Below, in pieces: positions 20,985 to 32,395 of a stretch of DNA of 64,000 nt. Both the position numbers and the translations under genes were made by a program. Origin of the DNA: Solicoccozyma terricola (taxonomy: Eukaryota > Basidiomycota > Tremellomycetes > Filobasidiales > Piskurozymaceae); contig BCLD01000020.1 in NCBI GenBank assembly GCA_001600875.1, positions 392,511-456,510 on the forward strand. Reading direction: 5' to 3'. The notes under the pieces are model-generated. The model saw nothing but the letters and a program-made list of their open reading frames with translations, did no database searches and was not told the DNA's origin. Numbering within the stretch: position 1 is the first letter of the stretch; each line of letters starts with the position of its first letter.

Positions 20985-22401
20985 ATGTCACTCGACTCCG
21001 ACAGCAGCAAGAAGATCAGTCTCTACCAGTTCGAGCCCCTCGATGAGGGCAATTATCAAGAATGGCAAACTCGGATGATCTGGAAGCTGGAGGAGCTGGA
21101 GTTGGAGAAACATATCGACCCCTTGGCAAGTCTGCCCACACAGGACGAGAAAGAAAAGTGGGCTGCTTGGTCGAAGGATGACAGGAGGGCAATGCGAACA
21201 ATTGGTGGCCATCTGTCAAGCATCAATGTTGCCAAAATCGCTGAATGCAGGACAGCATTGGAGATTTGGAAACTCCTGCAGTCCGAGTATTGTATTCAAG
21301 GCTCAATGGGNAACTTTCACATCTGGACACGNCTAAGGACCNCCACGCTACAGGAGGGTGCCGATCTCGCTACAACACANGCCTTTCTGNACGAACATCG
21401 ANAGCTGCGTTCTCAAGCAGCNGCAAATAACTGGANTGTCCCAGATGACATCCTTGCCATGTCTATCCTCTCTNGCCTCCCACNNTCTTGGTCACCTTGG
21501 ATTGAGGCAACAACGAGTCATTATCATCTGTTGGATAGACCCCTNTCTTCCAAAGACATGTNCGAAGGGATTCTTCAACGTTCTCGCACACTCTTGGTCC
21601 TCGGTGATGAAACGGAAGCGAAAAGAGACGGCGAGGGAAAGGTNATGAAGGTTCTGGGAGNCGACANTAATTCCAGCNATCGCCCNCAATGCANCCATTG
21701 CAGGNAGGTCGGCCATACACAGGCAACCTGCTGGAAACTGCATGGCCAACCAGATTGGGTCAAAGCGAAGCGGGAATGGAAACAGCAAGGTGATAAACCG
21801 GATGCCCCATACAACCTTACCAATGCTGAAGCGCAAGATGTCTGGATGGTTGCCTCTAAGGATCAAAGCAAGTCCGACACCATCTACTTCCACACAGCCT
21901 ACTACAATCACACCTCATCAAACCGCAGTCATTTCCATTCGATGGAAAAGGTGGAAGGAAGCATCAGGCCATGGTCAGATGGACCATTGGTCGCAATAGA
22001 AGGCAGGGGCTTTGTCCTCCTGAAGAGCAATACCAGCAGCAAAACTATCCTGCTCACCAACGTCAATTACTGTCCTCGGGGTGGCCAACGCTTGTTAATC
22101 TCTCCTGGGAAGCTGGAGGAGCACGGGATCCATTGGGATCGAGTGTCAAATGGGGATGTGCGACTCCATGGGAAGAATGGAGATGTTACATTGGTGGCAA
22201 AACCAGACAGATCCAGTCCCCTACTCATCGTCCAAGCAACCAGCCAGCATTTGGCATCATCAACCTATGCCGCATTTGATGAAACTGGTATTGAGGAGGA
22301 GTACAAAGCAATGCAGTGGCATCGTCGAATGGGCCATGCCTCAAAACAGACCCTTATCACCCTGGCAGAAGCGTCTCTCATTCCCATCACTACAAAGAAA
22401 C
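20985..22401 (+). pseudogene. Copia-B gag-protease (copy 1), truncated
   Basis: The frame starts MSLDSDSSKKISLYQFE and carries the gag NYQEWQTRMIW block, a CCHC knuckle (C-x2-C-x4-H-x4-C near 21690) and the pre-integrase WHRRMGHAS. The protease core reads FHTAY where copy 2 (57397) has FDTAC, so the catalytic Asp is lost. About 20 single-base N calls fall between 21310 and 21713. Similarity to copy 2 ends at about 22401, before the integrase. Confidence 0.85.
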
Positions 22402-23218
22402 TCAAAAGGCATCGTCGACGACGTGTTGTTTGGGACATGTTCCGATCTTCAGCGAACCACTTACTTTACACACTGTGAGTCTACAGCAAGCTATTCCGCA
22501 ACATCTCCGTCTAATGTGGAATGTGCCCGTTACCTTCCCAGTCCATGACCTACTTCCTCAACAAGCTCAGCTTCATCAGACCGTTGCAAACGTTCTTGGA
22601 CAACGTGGAAACGGGGGGTCGCCTTGGATGCAGACGGGGAGAGGGGTTTTCCCGTTTTTTTTTGCTTCTGTCCTTCAGAGGTTCGCCCTCACGCATGCAG
22701 AATCAGAAAGTGTCCGACAACGATCCTGCTCAGGAACGCGGTGGCGGTGGCGTCTTAGTCGTCGGTTCTTCTGCGGGTGCAAAGAAACTTCTTTCCCCGA
22801 GAGGATATCTGTACCTATGTTACCCCGGGTGTCGGAAACAGCACTAGAACTCGCGGATGCGGAAATGCGTTTCGCCACCGCGCTCTCATTGTGATCATTC
22901 ACGAATCCTCCCGGCTGTGAAGGTGACCGTGCCCCAGAGTCATGCCATTCGATCTTCCAATCGTCACCCGCTTGTATTCACGAAGAACGCTAGGGAAATT
23001 GATAAAGACAACTGATTGGCTCCTGCCAAGCGGCTATGGAGATACTAGGTACACCGAAAAAATATTCAGAAGGATCTCGCAGCGTTTCGCGCTCAGTCTT
23101 CGCATATATTATCTGAACAGTTTCCTATTTCCTCTTGTTCCTCTTAACAGGAACGGGGTTTCCAGTTGACGACCTGCCAGCCGTATTAAGCACAGCGCTT
23201 CGGAAGAAACAACGATAC
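22402..23218 (+). other. Unassigned, partly coding-like
   Basis: The sequence after the truncated copia-B does not continue that element. A frame at about 22460-22630 (LTLHTVSLQQAIPQHLRLM...) looks coding-like but has no recognisable family. The rest holds no supported gene. Confidence 0.3.
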
Positions 23219-23362
23219 GTGAACTGAACCCACCCTGATCCCGACCCTCCGCTTATTCCTGACGTCTCTATCAGTCGTTCGTATGATGGCTCTATTGCAA
23301 GGGCCTGCGTTCTGACTGCCGCGGCTTCTGACAGTAATGATGCAACTCAGTTTGAGAAGAGA
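23219..23362 (+). repeat. Coding-like repeat H, copy 2
   Basis: Reads PDVSISRSYDGSIARACVL then TAAASDSNDATQFEKR and a stop. It shares the SISR-YD-SIA-ACV pattern with 16533-16755 (-). Confidence 0.45.
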
Positions 23363-23829
23363 TAACTACAGCCACAGCTCTAGCACGCTTCCCACATCTC
23401 GTCCTCACATTCAGAAAGTCACAGAGCCTTCCTCTGGCTTGCTTCCCAGCGAACTTTTGTGATTTCCCGAGTGGAATGGCCCCTGTGGTCGAGAAAGTGC
23501 TCGCGTTGAGAGGCTGTGAGAGAGTCGTATTTGACTGGAATGTAGAGGTGGGGGAGGTGAGTAGAGATTGAATGAGCAGGACAGGGTGGATGTTGGACCT
23601 GCTCAACTGTGCTTAGAACTTCGTCTGGAACTCCAAATCAGTGATGGTTGACGCTGATTCGGTGTGGTGGCGTGGACGCGGTTCTCCTAAGATGAGTTTA
23701 ACAGCCACCAAATAAAGCGGTGACCTCCAACTCCTCCGTGATGTGTCCTGCCTGGAATTCCACTCGGCCAAACCCTTCAACATCTTCGATAAAACACACA
23801 CCGAAGAACCGGAAAAATCTCCTAAGATC

Positions 23830-24494
23830 AAAAGCTAGAATACAACGGCTTCTCCAAAATGTGTGAACACATCTCTTCAATGACAATGTCCAGGTCGGTG
23901 GAGCTGGTAAGGAGTACCTCATGTGTGATAGCCGTGTGAGCTAGGAAGGTTGATAAAACTGTGATGGTGGCAGCAGCCATGTTTGCCGACAACGAAAATT
24001 CTGATGGTGTTTGAAATGTCGGCTTGTTGGATCTTCGGTTTGGCGAATAGCGACAGTTGCTGGTGTTGTAACCATGCACCTGATGGTTGTCACACCATGC
24101 AGTCTCGTCCGGTCCAAACTTCCTCTTCCCCTTGTGTTTCCCCTCGCCACCTGCACTTCCCCTTAGCCACAAGAGCTGTTTCCTTCCATTCCAATGAATC
24201 TCGGTTACTCCATTCTGTATGGATAGCATTGATGACACTGGATGAGTCCTTGGTGGTAGCGAGGTAGTATGACTGAACAAGAGCGTCGAAGGATGGGGGT
24301 GGAGACATGAGGATGGCATAGGTAAGTTCCACATCGCGTAATGTAGATCCAATGGTGACAATGGCGGAATATGCTGATTTGAGTTGTGCAAGGTGTTGTG
24401 TTGGGTCCTGGCCTTCAGGTAGATCAGTCCTCCAGATGATCTTTAAGAGTTCGCCTTGACGGGAGCCCTGAATGCCTGAGTACATCGACACCAT
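23830..24494 (-). pseudogene. Copia-F gag relic (copy 2)
   Basis: The minus strand reads MYSGIQGSRQGELLKIIWRT, then LAQLKSAYSAIV and, after a frame change, a zinc knuckle (WCDNHQVHGYNTSNCR). It is better preserved than the copy at 1602-2560, but the frame shifts near 24090 and breaks off after the knuckle with no pol. Confidence 0.8.
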
Positions 24495-24499
24495 TAGGC

Positions 24500-25480
24500 C
24501 CTGCAGGGCTGCAAACGTTGTATGCAGGAGGAGACGTCACGGGGACGGCGTCTTCAGAACCTGAGGGGGTGCACTGGATAACAAGGTATGGGATGGTTCC
24601 CGATAAATTCGGAGCAGAATTCGGAATGCACGTCGCTGCTTGTTCTCGGGGGGCTTTCAATCATATGCGGCGACCAGGTGTTTGAAGACCATTATGTCGT
24701 TAGTGATTCGATGAAGCGACAAGAGCGCACATTCGTTTGGCATAAACAACGGAGGATCCACGGGGCCATGGGGCTCAGATAGCATCCGGAATTCCCTGCC
24801 TCCCTTCCTTCCTCCCCTGCGTCGCCGTTTTGCACACCCCAACGGATTCGGAAAATCGTCATCCCCTTCGAGTCCCCGTCTCCCACCAGGTTACGTCGGC
24901 GGGAGGTTTGGGCTAGGCGGTCTATAACGCTAGATCAGTGGGTGAAAGGTTTGGAACCTGAACTAGCCTGCGTACCGTGGCTCCACTGACTCACGCTATG
25001 TTTCCAAAAGAGAGTGAATAGTCGCATCTGCCTCGAACAGCCAAACTTCGTTCCTCCTAGCCGTCCACCAACATCCATTGAAACTATACAAGCATCCAAT
25101 TCGCCTCGACAGTTTGCCCGCGACATATCCACAGGAACAACAACCCCATCCGGTTCAATGAGTACAGGGGCCCGCGCAACTGACCGGGCAATATAGCAAC
25201 ACATTCGACCTGAAACGGAGCTTAAATACACCAGCATGTCCCACAGCGTCCCGGGCAAGGATACTGAGACGTTTCAGCAGCTGACAGTCAATGTCACCTC
25301 GACTGCCAGGTCGGATCATCTCATAGGTGAGCGTGGTACGGTCGCAGCCCTTCGGAGACTTGGTGATACATGTTGGACATCAGCACTCTTCGCCCGGCAC
25401 CATTAGCACACATGGCTAGCACTTTCACAGCAAGGCTGCTTGCCTCCCGACACTTGGGCTTGCTTCTCTTCAAAGTTGCT
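24500..25480. other. No gene recognised
   Basis: About 1 kb without a supported gene. The short frames at 24588, 24692 and 24935-25258 have no recognisable family. Confidence 0.4.
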
Positions 25481-25528
25481 GAGACAGAGGTCCAGGTAAG
25501 TGAATCCTGTAAGTTTAGTATGTCATAT

Positions 25529-25724
25529 TGACAAATGAAATGGTTGTTCTCTCTACAAAAGCACACCTCTGGCTCGACATTCCCTGGATCTTTATAGTCA
25601 AAGAGACAGCTAGAGGACAATGGTTGACCTGATACCGTTCCTCCGGGCAATTTGTCCGATTGTCCGGAGGAGTGTCCTACTGTCCGGAGTGATAGACCGC
25701 TCTAAAGACACGTTTATTTCAACA
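25529..25724 (-). mobile_element. Copia-A LTR, solo copy
   Basis: 196 bp, closely matching 9931-10125 in reverse orientation. No primer site or internal sequence adjoins it. The flanking 5-mers (CATAT and GGTCA) do not match, so the target duplication is lost or the ends have been rearranged. Confidence 0.85.
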
Positions 25725-25890
25725 GGTCAGGTATAACTCTTAGTTGGGGGATTATTGCGATGGGCTGCTCATTCTGCTGTGGTACATCCACAAGTTCCCG
25801 CAGCTCGATCATCTCAAGCTCATTGTTACGATCACCTCCGACCTCATTACTTCTGTATCCAATCCTCAGGCAAGCCCTTGGATACTCAGC

Positions 25891-26211
25891 TGTTGAATAT
25901 AGACGCATCCTGTCATAGAACAATAGGCAACAGGACTCAAGATGGAAGGAAGGTTGGAAGCACGAATGTCTCAAGGACTAGTGTGAGACATAAGGAAGTG
26001 AGACAGGGAAACAATGGATCTAACTACATTCCATTGTTATAGGTCAACAACACTATTGTTGACTTAGACAGAACGTTAAACGATTTCTCTATTGTTCTAA
26101 AGCCGCTCCTGCATCTATATAGTCAGGGTAAGCGATCTAGAGATTGTCGTTGTATTGAAGTAGCACCCATATCCAATACTTTCATCTGCCTACAACCTTT
26201 GTCGAACAACA
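25891..26211 (-). mobile_element. Solo LTR (family D) with target duplication TCAGC
   Basis: 321 bp with TG...CA ends (on its own strand TGTTGTTCGAC...TATATTCAACA), flanked on both sides by TCAGC (25886-25890 and 26212-26216). Related LTRs are at 44509-44748, 55342-55663 and 62036-62233. No internal region of this family was found in the window. Confidence 0.85.
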
Positions 26212-26551
26212 TCAGCGGAATAGCTTATGGAAAAATTTGTGACCGGCCGGATGTCGCACAGCGGAGGACGAGTTCTATTTGAACAGCGGCTTTCACAACC
26301 TTGAGAGCATTGAGCTGCGAAAGCTCATTCCACATCATCCTTACCATTGTGCACTAATACACATCCTTCACCGCTGCACGTATCCTTTTACGCAACACAG
26401 AGGCGTAGCCAAACTAGGTAAGTGATTCGCGCACCCAGTGATTCGCGTCTTGTTTACTTCTCTTCCCGTCAGTGTTGTTAACCTATAATAATGGAATGCA
26501 CTGAGATCTGGGAGGTTCGTATCTGCCCACGCAGAGGGAGAGAGAACCACG

Positions 26552-26570
26552 AAAAGACAGCCTGTCCTTT
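26552..26570. repeat. Isolated 19-bp palindrome, just left of copia-C
   Basis: AAAAGACAGCCTGTCCTTT, one mismatch. Copia-C coding sequence becomes recognisable about 30 bp to the right. Another copy (28982-29000) lies about 340 bp past the copia-C end. Confidence 0.65.
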
Positions 26571-26599
26571 CACACACTTCTGCGGACTTGCTGTACTAG

Positions 26600-28640
26600 T
26601 CTGGGTGAGAAGGTCCGGTTTATTCGATCAGACAATGGCGTACAGTTTGTCAAGGGCGAGGCAAATGAGTGGTATCGCAGGAAGGGTATCATTCATCAGC
26701 TCTCAACAATATACACGCCAGAACTCAATGGAACAATCGAACATTTTTATGCGGACTTCAAAGGAGATGATGGGAACTATGACAGTGGACTCTGGACTAG
26801 GTCATAGTTACTGGGACTTCGCGGCAAAGTACTCTGCAACCATTTATCATGAAGATCAGCAAAGGAAACGATGGAGTTAGCTCATGGTTTAAACTCACCG
26901 GAAGACAACCCAACATCCGTTCAATATTACGATTTGGCAGCATGTGCTTTGTACATGTCCCGAAAGAAACCAGACCAAAGGCTAGCTTCGAGACGACAAA
27001 AGCAGTAGAAGCTAGACTCCTTGGACAGGAGGAGAACGTAAGTGGATGGGTTGTGAGACTGGAAAGTACCGGACGGATAGTATGGTCTAGAGATGTCCGA
27101 CTGGCAACGGGAGTCAGAACCAGAATTCTTCCAGCATCACCGCAAACCAAAACTCGATCTAGCGCGGTATCGTGCGAAATCGTGTTAGATCTCAATGATC
27201 TCCAAGATGAGGAGGAAGAAGAACCCGAACCCAAACCAAATCGTGATAACAACGTTGCAGAAGACAACAATGAAGCTGCAGAATCTGAAAATGTGGAAGT
27301 ACCGGAAACAGCACCGACTAGGATCAGACCCAAACGAATCAGGCCTGGCTGGGACTATGTCTCGGAGGAAGAGGTTCCCCCGAAGAACCTTTATCTACAT
27401 CATTTGTCGATGAGCAAGGAGTCCGGCATAACCCTGTAAGGACAAGGAAACCTCCCCTTAGATTCACTGGCAGCACTTTCATGACGAGCACAGGTCCAAA
27501 TGGTCGCACCGCCTATCTAGCTTCTGAAGTAGGTTGCGCGTTATCAACAGGGTTTGATAAAGAGGAGCCGAAAACACTACAAGAAGCACTAGTTGGACCG
27601 TATCGACCACAATGGAAGGCGGAAATGGACAACGAGTTAAAGAACTTGACAAGTAAAGGCACTTGGCAAGAGGTTCTGATACCGAATGACCGAAAGAAGG
27701 TGGGAGCAAAGTGGGTTCTAAAGATCAAGCGGAATGCAGATGGCATGATTGTCAAATACAAAGCAAGGCTGGTAGCCAAGGGTCATTCTCAGGTTCCTGG
27801 CATCGACTTTGAAGAAACGTATGCACCAGGTGGACGCACGACATCCTTGCGCATTCTCTTGACAATCGCGGCAACGCTAGATCTAGAGATTCATCAAGCC
27901 GACGTCGAAGGTGCGTATTTGAATGGCACGCTTGATGTCGATATCTATATGGAGTATCCAGAAGGAGTCACTCGAAAGAAAGGTTGCGATGGACTATTAC
28001 TCAAGAAGGCTTTATATGGATTAAAGCAATCAGGGCGAACCTGGTGGAGGGAGCTCAGTAACAAGTTATCAACGATTTTGAATCCGACTGGGGCCTTTAC
28101 ACACGACCCAAATCAAGGAAGGAGGGTCTCGTAATCATTCTGGTGTATGTGGATGATTTTGTCATAGCTGCAGAGACTAAATAAAGGCGACATCGATAAG
28201 CGACTGGAAAAGTTCAAGACTTTCTGGAAACTTTCAGAAATGGGAAAAGTGAGTACCATCCTTGGAATGAAAGTGACTCGTGATCGCAAAAACAGGGAAG
28301 CATTTCTTACGCAACCGGCATACATCGATCGACTGCTTGAGCGATTTCCCAAGCATGCAAACTATCGAAATTGGACGGCACCTCTTGGGAAGACAACAGT
28401 TACGGACGGTGAACCAGTGGCCTTATCACCTTATCAAGAAATTATTGGGTGTCTGCAATGGCTTGCAGGTTGCACTCGTCCGGACATCAGTTATGCCGCA
28501 TCATTCCTAGCAAGACACACCGCCAATCCATTGGAAAACCACTGGGAGATGGCGCTTCGGACTGCGTCTCTGCTTTCATCGCCCCTTCAACGACACCTTC
28601 GGCAAACAATGCATCAGCTCAATGCTAATCTGGAATGATG
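26600..28640 (+). pseudogene. Copia-C pol relic (integrase to reverse transcriptase)
   Basis: It begins inside the integrase (VRFIRSDNGVQF and NGTIEHF give the second Asp and the Glu). It continues through the C-terminal integrase region (RFGSMCFVHVPK, 26930-27000) and an acidic linker. Reverse transcriptase runs from 27570 (KWVLKIKRNADG, ADVEGAYLNGTLD, ALYGLKQSG) to the YVDD box in LVYVDDFVIAA near 28143. A further block (LTQPAYIDRLLERFP...GCLQWLAGCTRPDISYAASFLAR) follows to about 28640. The frame breaks at least four times. gag, protease and RNase H are missing. A short scrap of the same element lies at 34528-34605 (-). Confidence 0.9.
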
Positions 28641-28981
28641 AGAGAGGACCTTGCAACACGCTGGTAGCAGGACCTAAGCGGGGTGCGTTGCTGTGCCATC
28701 CCTAGCAGAGTGGCAGCTTCGTGGGATGCTCACGATCCGTTGGAGTGAGACGAGTGATTATCTGTATAACACTTGTGCCACGATAACGCTTGTGCCACGC
28801 TCCTCACGGCCAAGTAGGTTTGGTTGCTTAGTGTGATGGTCAGAGCGCCAAAGGTACCTGGCGGGATGTCCCTTTCGGAGAGCAAGCCCTAGACTCTGAT
28901 TGGCTGGAGCAGTGGCGATGTCCTCTTTGAGAGCGGTGCGCCCTGTATTCCTTCTCGCAATGTTAAGCAAGTTTCAGATTG

Positions 28982-29000
28982 AAAAGACAGCCTGTCTTTA
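28982..29000. repeat. Isolated 19-bp palindrome, right of copia-C
   Basis: AAAAGACAGCCTGTCTTTA, one mismatch from the perfect palindrome. Confidence 0.65.
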
Positions 29001-29418
29001 CAACGCCTATCCGTTTTTGCCCGAGTCTTTCTGATTCGAGATTTGAAGATCCTAGCTTCACAAGTACTCATCACCACTCCGCCATACTACCAGGGCTCTC
29101 TTTCACTTGGACCTGTATCCCGGGCTCGTCTGATGAACCAGGATCGTCTCATGATGAGACGGATCGACATGAAAAAACAACCTGGTTGCCTAAGTACGTT
29201 GCCATATAGGCAACTTAGCATGCATGCTTTTATCCACTCGCGAAGCAACAAGCTTGAACATCGCATGCCCGAAAGAGAGGACTCCCCGCAACTGCCACTG
29301 CCTGTCTTTTCAAGCTTAGATTTATCAAGGTACGACTATAAGCTTTTATTCAAGAATCACCGAAGTACAATGTTAACGAGGATAACGCTTCCCTCACGCC
29401 CGATTGGCTGCTTTCGTT

Positions 29419-29437
29419 CTAACCCTAACCCTAACCC
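29419..29437. repeat. Interstitial telomere-type repeat, (CTAACC)3
   Basis: CTAACC repeated three times (complement GGTTAG, the common filamentous-fungal telomere unit) lies 52 bp before the start of the CHAT-like gene. It is too short to be a telomere. It may be a trace of past end-joining or a binding site for a telomere-repeat factor in the promoter. Confidence 0.75.
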
Positions 29438-29488
29438 TTCATTCTTGGGCTGTCAAGGCCAGTTCTTACATAACTCGATGGTGGTTCA

Positions 29489-30631
29489 ATGCCTTCGTTT
29501 GCAACAACGGACGACATGCGGGACTTTGTATCCACGAGGGATCGTTATCAGCGGGATCTTATGGAGCTCCTCAGTGCTAAGGGTGTTGTGTTCCCCGCCC
29601 AAAAACTCAGTTTGGATGGGCCGTTCATGGAAGTGTTCGAAGCCATAAAACAGGAGACGACTCAAGAAGAAGCGGCTTTAGCAGCCATCGCATCCGGCTA
29701 TGCATTCTTCGAGTTATCCTTCATGTGGGTTGGCCATGACATTGCAAACATGGTCAAAAGAATGCAAGTCATGGCGAGGATTATCATGGATTATGGCCGA
29801 GAATTCCATCCGTTCGATCAGGAAGCCATTTGCCACGCCTTTGAATACTGTTCGGAGTATTCGGATGCATGGCTGAACACATTGCTTGCTCGAGCGAATG
29901 ACGTTCCACCCGTCAAAATCCTATTCATATCAGCCGAAGCTGAGAAGTCACCTCCAATCGAGGCTTTGAGGAGAGCGATCAAGCTGAGTCGCAACCACGA
30001 TAAGATCCAACTTGTTGTGGCACCAAACTGCAGCATTGGCGAGCTGCATGCTGCCATGGTCAAACATTGTCCCCACATACTGCATTTCTCGGGAGGCGGA
30101 TCCGACAAAGGTATGACTTTTTTTGAACAACAAAGGCGAAGCCGAAACACTGGATCCGCAGGCTCTTGGCAATTTTCTCAGCTTGGAAGGCCCACGGATT
30201 GGCCTGAAGCTCGCGGTGTTCGATGCATGCGAAACAGCTGCACACGCAACGATATATGCAAACGCTGTCGGATGGGCCATCTGTATGCCAAACCAAACCT
30301 CGGAAAGGGCGGCAGAGGACTTCGCACGGGAATTCTATACCTCACTGGCAGATGGTCAAAGGATTGACCTTGCATTCAATGGCGGCAAAGTTGCAGCCGC
30401 CATGCTCAACCCCAAATTCGTACCCGTATTGGCAAGGGGGCTTCCTTCGGATTCCATTCGAAACATGGCCAGAACAATTCTTCAGCCCGACGCGAACGAG
30501 AGGGTCTCTGATAGCCAGATCAAGGCGCAGGCAGAGGGTGCTGACCTGACAGCTTTCGCATCCGCTGGTAATGCGGAGCGTACTACCAACGAAGAATCTT
30601 GCAGGTCAAAGCGAGAGTCGGGTGGCGTTTG
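29489..30631 (+). CDS. CHAT-domain (caspase-like) protein, one apparent frameshift
   Basis: About 380 residues. Residues 1-135 are helical and unassigned. From about 140 the sequence follows the CHAT fold: VKILFISAEAEKSPPIEALR, then HILHFSGGGSDKG near residue 198. After a frame change at a T7 run (30118-30124) come LKLAVFDACETA (Cys at 30228-30230), VGWAICM, ERAAEDFAREFYTSLADG and IDLAFNGGKVA. CHAT proteases use His in HFSGHG and Cys in NACES. Here the Cys stays but the His position is Gly, so proteolysis is doubtful. Removing one T from the run restores the frame, so an assembly or read error is possible. The C-terminus beyond 30560 may contain an intron. Related scraps lie at 30887-30990 (-). 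CHAT domains elsewhere act in cell death and NLR-like signalling; a similar role here is inference. Confidence 0.6.
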
Positions 30632-30864
30632 AAGCCACTCATATCGATGAATTCATCTCGTAATGAGTCTTTAGCCTCGTCCGCTCATATCGCTATTGTT
30701 GAAGCTGCAAAGGAAATTCCGTGGCTTCGGAACTTAGTGAAGAACTGGGGTTTGGGAACAACGTCACAGGAGCCCGAGAGCGTCTGACGAGGACAACAGC
30801 TTGGTGTCTCCCATGAAGACACGCCGTCTTTTGACCAGCAGAGTCCCGCAAGTGCCTTCTGTGA

Positions 30865-30882
30865 ATGAACAGCCTGTCTTTT
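30865..30882. repeat. Degraded palindrome copy next to a CHAT fragment
   Basis: AATGAACAGCCTGTCTTTT keeps the right arm of the 19-bp palindrome. A weaker match, GAAGACACGCCGTCTTTTG, is at 30814-30832. Confidence 0.45.
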
Positions 30883-30886
30883 TACT

Positions 30887-30990
30887 AATAAGGGGCCACT
30901 TTGGCGGTAAAAGCCACTCCTGATGTGTCCGCGAGTGACCCTTGCATACAAATAGCCCATCCGATCGTATCGGCGTATATGCTGGAACTC
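30887..30990 (-). pseudogene. CHAT-domain fragment
   Basis: The minus strand reads SIYADTIGWAICMQGSLADT, matching TIYANAVGWAICMPNQTSER of the CHAT gene about 600 bp away on the other strand. Only this strand-helix block is left. Confidence 0.55.
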
Positions 30991-30999
30991 TGACGAGGG

Positions 31000-31950
31000 C
31001 CAGGGTGACGCATCTTAGTCCGTACGGCTGGATCGAATGCTCTTGGGAGATTGTCGACCGCGGTGATTGGCAGGAGCTGCAAACCTACATCGTTGTCCCT
31101 CCGAACTGCACCGCCTCGGTTCGTCTTCGAGGTTGGTTCATGAGGTCGGCCGTGGAGCCAAAAGCTACCGGTCGAGATGGTCAGCCGATCCCTCTTAGCC
31201 GCCAAAGGCGAAACGTGTGCTCTTTGCTCCACCGGCTGATGAGGACTCCGCGCCATAACATCAATCTAAACAGGGCTGTTGGGAAAAGCTATGTGATACC
31301 AGAGCATTTCGCCGGTGTTCGACTAGACGTAATTTTAGTTGCGTGGCTGAGGCAGAGCATACCGGGATGTTGACTGGAAAAGGGATCGAAAGCGTGAATG
31401 CAGCACGACCATTTGCGAAGCTGCCTGTTGCTAGCGATGATCGCCCTCAAAGGATGACATTATAGGTGGAAAGTAAATTTGTCAGGGTTCTAAGTGATGA
31501 GCTTTGTTGTTATCACAGTGTGGGTTCAGCATAGGGTGCGCCACCCTCAAAGTCTTTCAGGTGGATGGGGCAACCAGCGGCCGATGCGTTGCTATCTTTC
31601 GTCGGCATCCAGGCGCAGTGAAGGATAACCAACTCCAGCCCGCATGTCCAGGAAGAAGGCCTGCTAAAACAACATGCTCCCATCTCGCGTATGCTGACGT
31701 CCGGTTGTTGTGCACTGTACATCTTGTCGTGAATTAGATAGGGTGCCGCTTGCGAATCGAAAGCGAGACCCGCCATAAGACAATCGCAACTTGGGACAAA
31801 GAAGGGTTGTGGTATCTCTTCTCCAAGAGCATGAGACTCGCCAGATGGAACTCAAGTGGACTTGTTCCCATGAGGAGCGGGATCGAGAGGTGTGTGTAAT
31901 CAAAATTCGACGGTTGCAGTGCAGAGACTATTCCCAGTGCATAAAATCAG
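31000..31950. other. No gene recognised
   Basis: Short frames only (30942-31373 +, 31513-31776 -), with no recognisable domain. Confidence 0.4.
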
Positions 31951-31959
31951 CGCGATCCA

Positions 31960-32395
31960 CGTTTGATCCACGCTTCGGCTTTGGTTGCCTCCGAGCGCGA
32001 GCGCACCTGGCCACAAGACCAAGCTCCGGACCTCGGCATCACTCTTGCCAGGCCTCCCTATTTCGTCATCAGGTTCTTGTCCAAGAAGGCTCAAGAAGAT
32101 ACCGATAAGGTGCTAGGGCTGTTGGGATTGAGCGAGAGGTGGTCGTGGTGGACTATGTGGAAGCCTGGAGAAAGGAGAGCGTGGTGGAGAGGAAGACGTG
32201 TGTCTTGAAACACCTGGGATATCTCTCACTCCCATTATACGGTCTACGGGGGCTCAGGATGGGGATGATGAGAATGCTGCTGATTTTTTGTTGGGGTGCG
32301 GTGCTGGGTTGGGAAGAATTGTCATTTTCGAGAAAGGGAAGGGTATGGAGGCCGGTGAGGTTGTGAAAAGGATCAAGTATCATTTTGCTGTTTAA
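31960..32395 (+). pseudogene. Unassigned coding remnant
   Basis: Three frames carry protein-like sequence in succession: LARPPYFVIRFLSKKAQEDT, then VVVVDYVEAWRKESVVERKT, then LTPIIRSTGAQDGDDENAAD with a Gly-rich CGAGLGRIVIFEKG and a stop at 32393-32395. The joins need frameshifts or very small introns. I do not recognise the family. Confidence 0.35.

Noticed and set aside
25529..25724. Target duplications around solo LTRs 25529, 44509, 51112 and 55342
   Set aside because: The flanking 5-mers were compared by eye and do not match, so no duplication is claimed for these.
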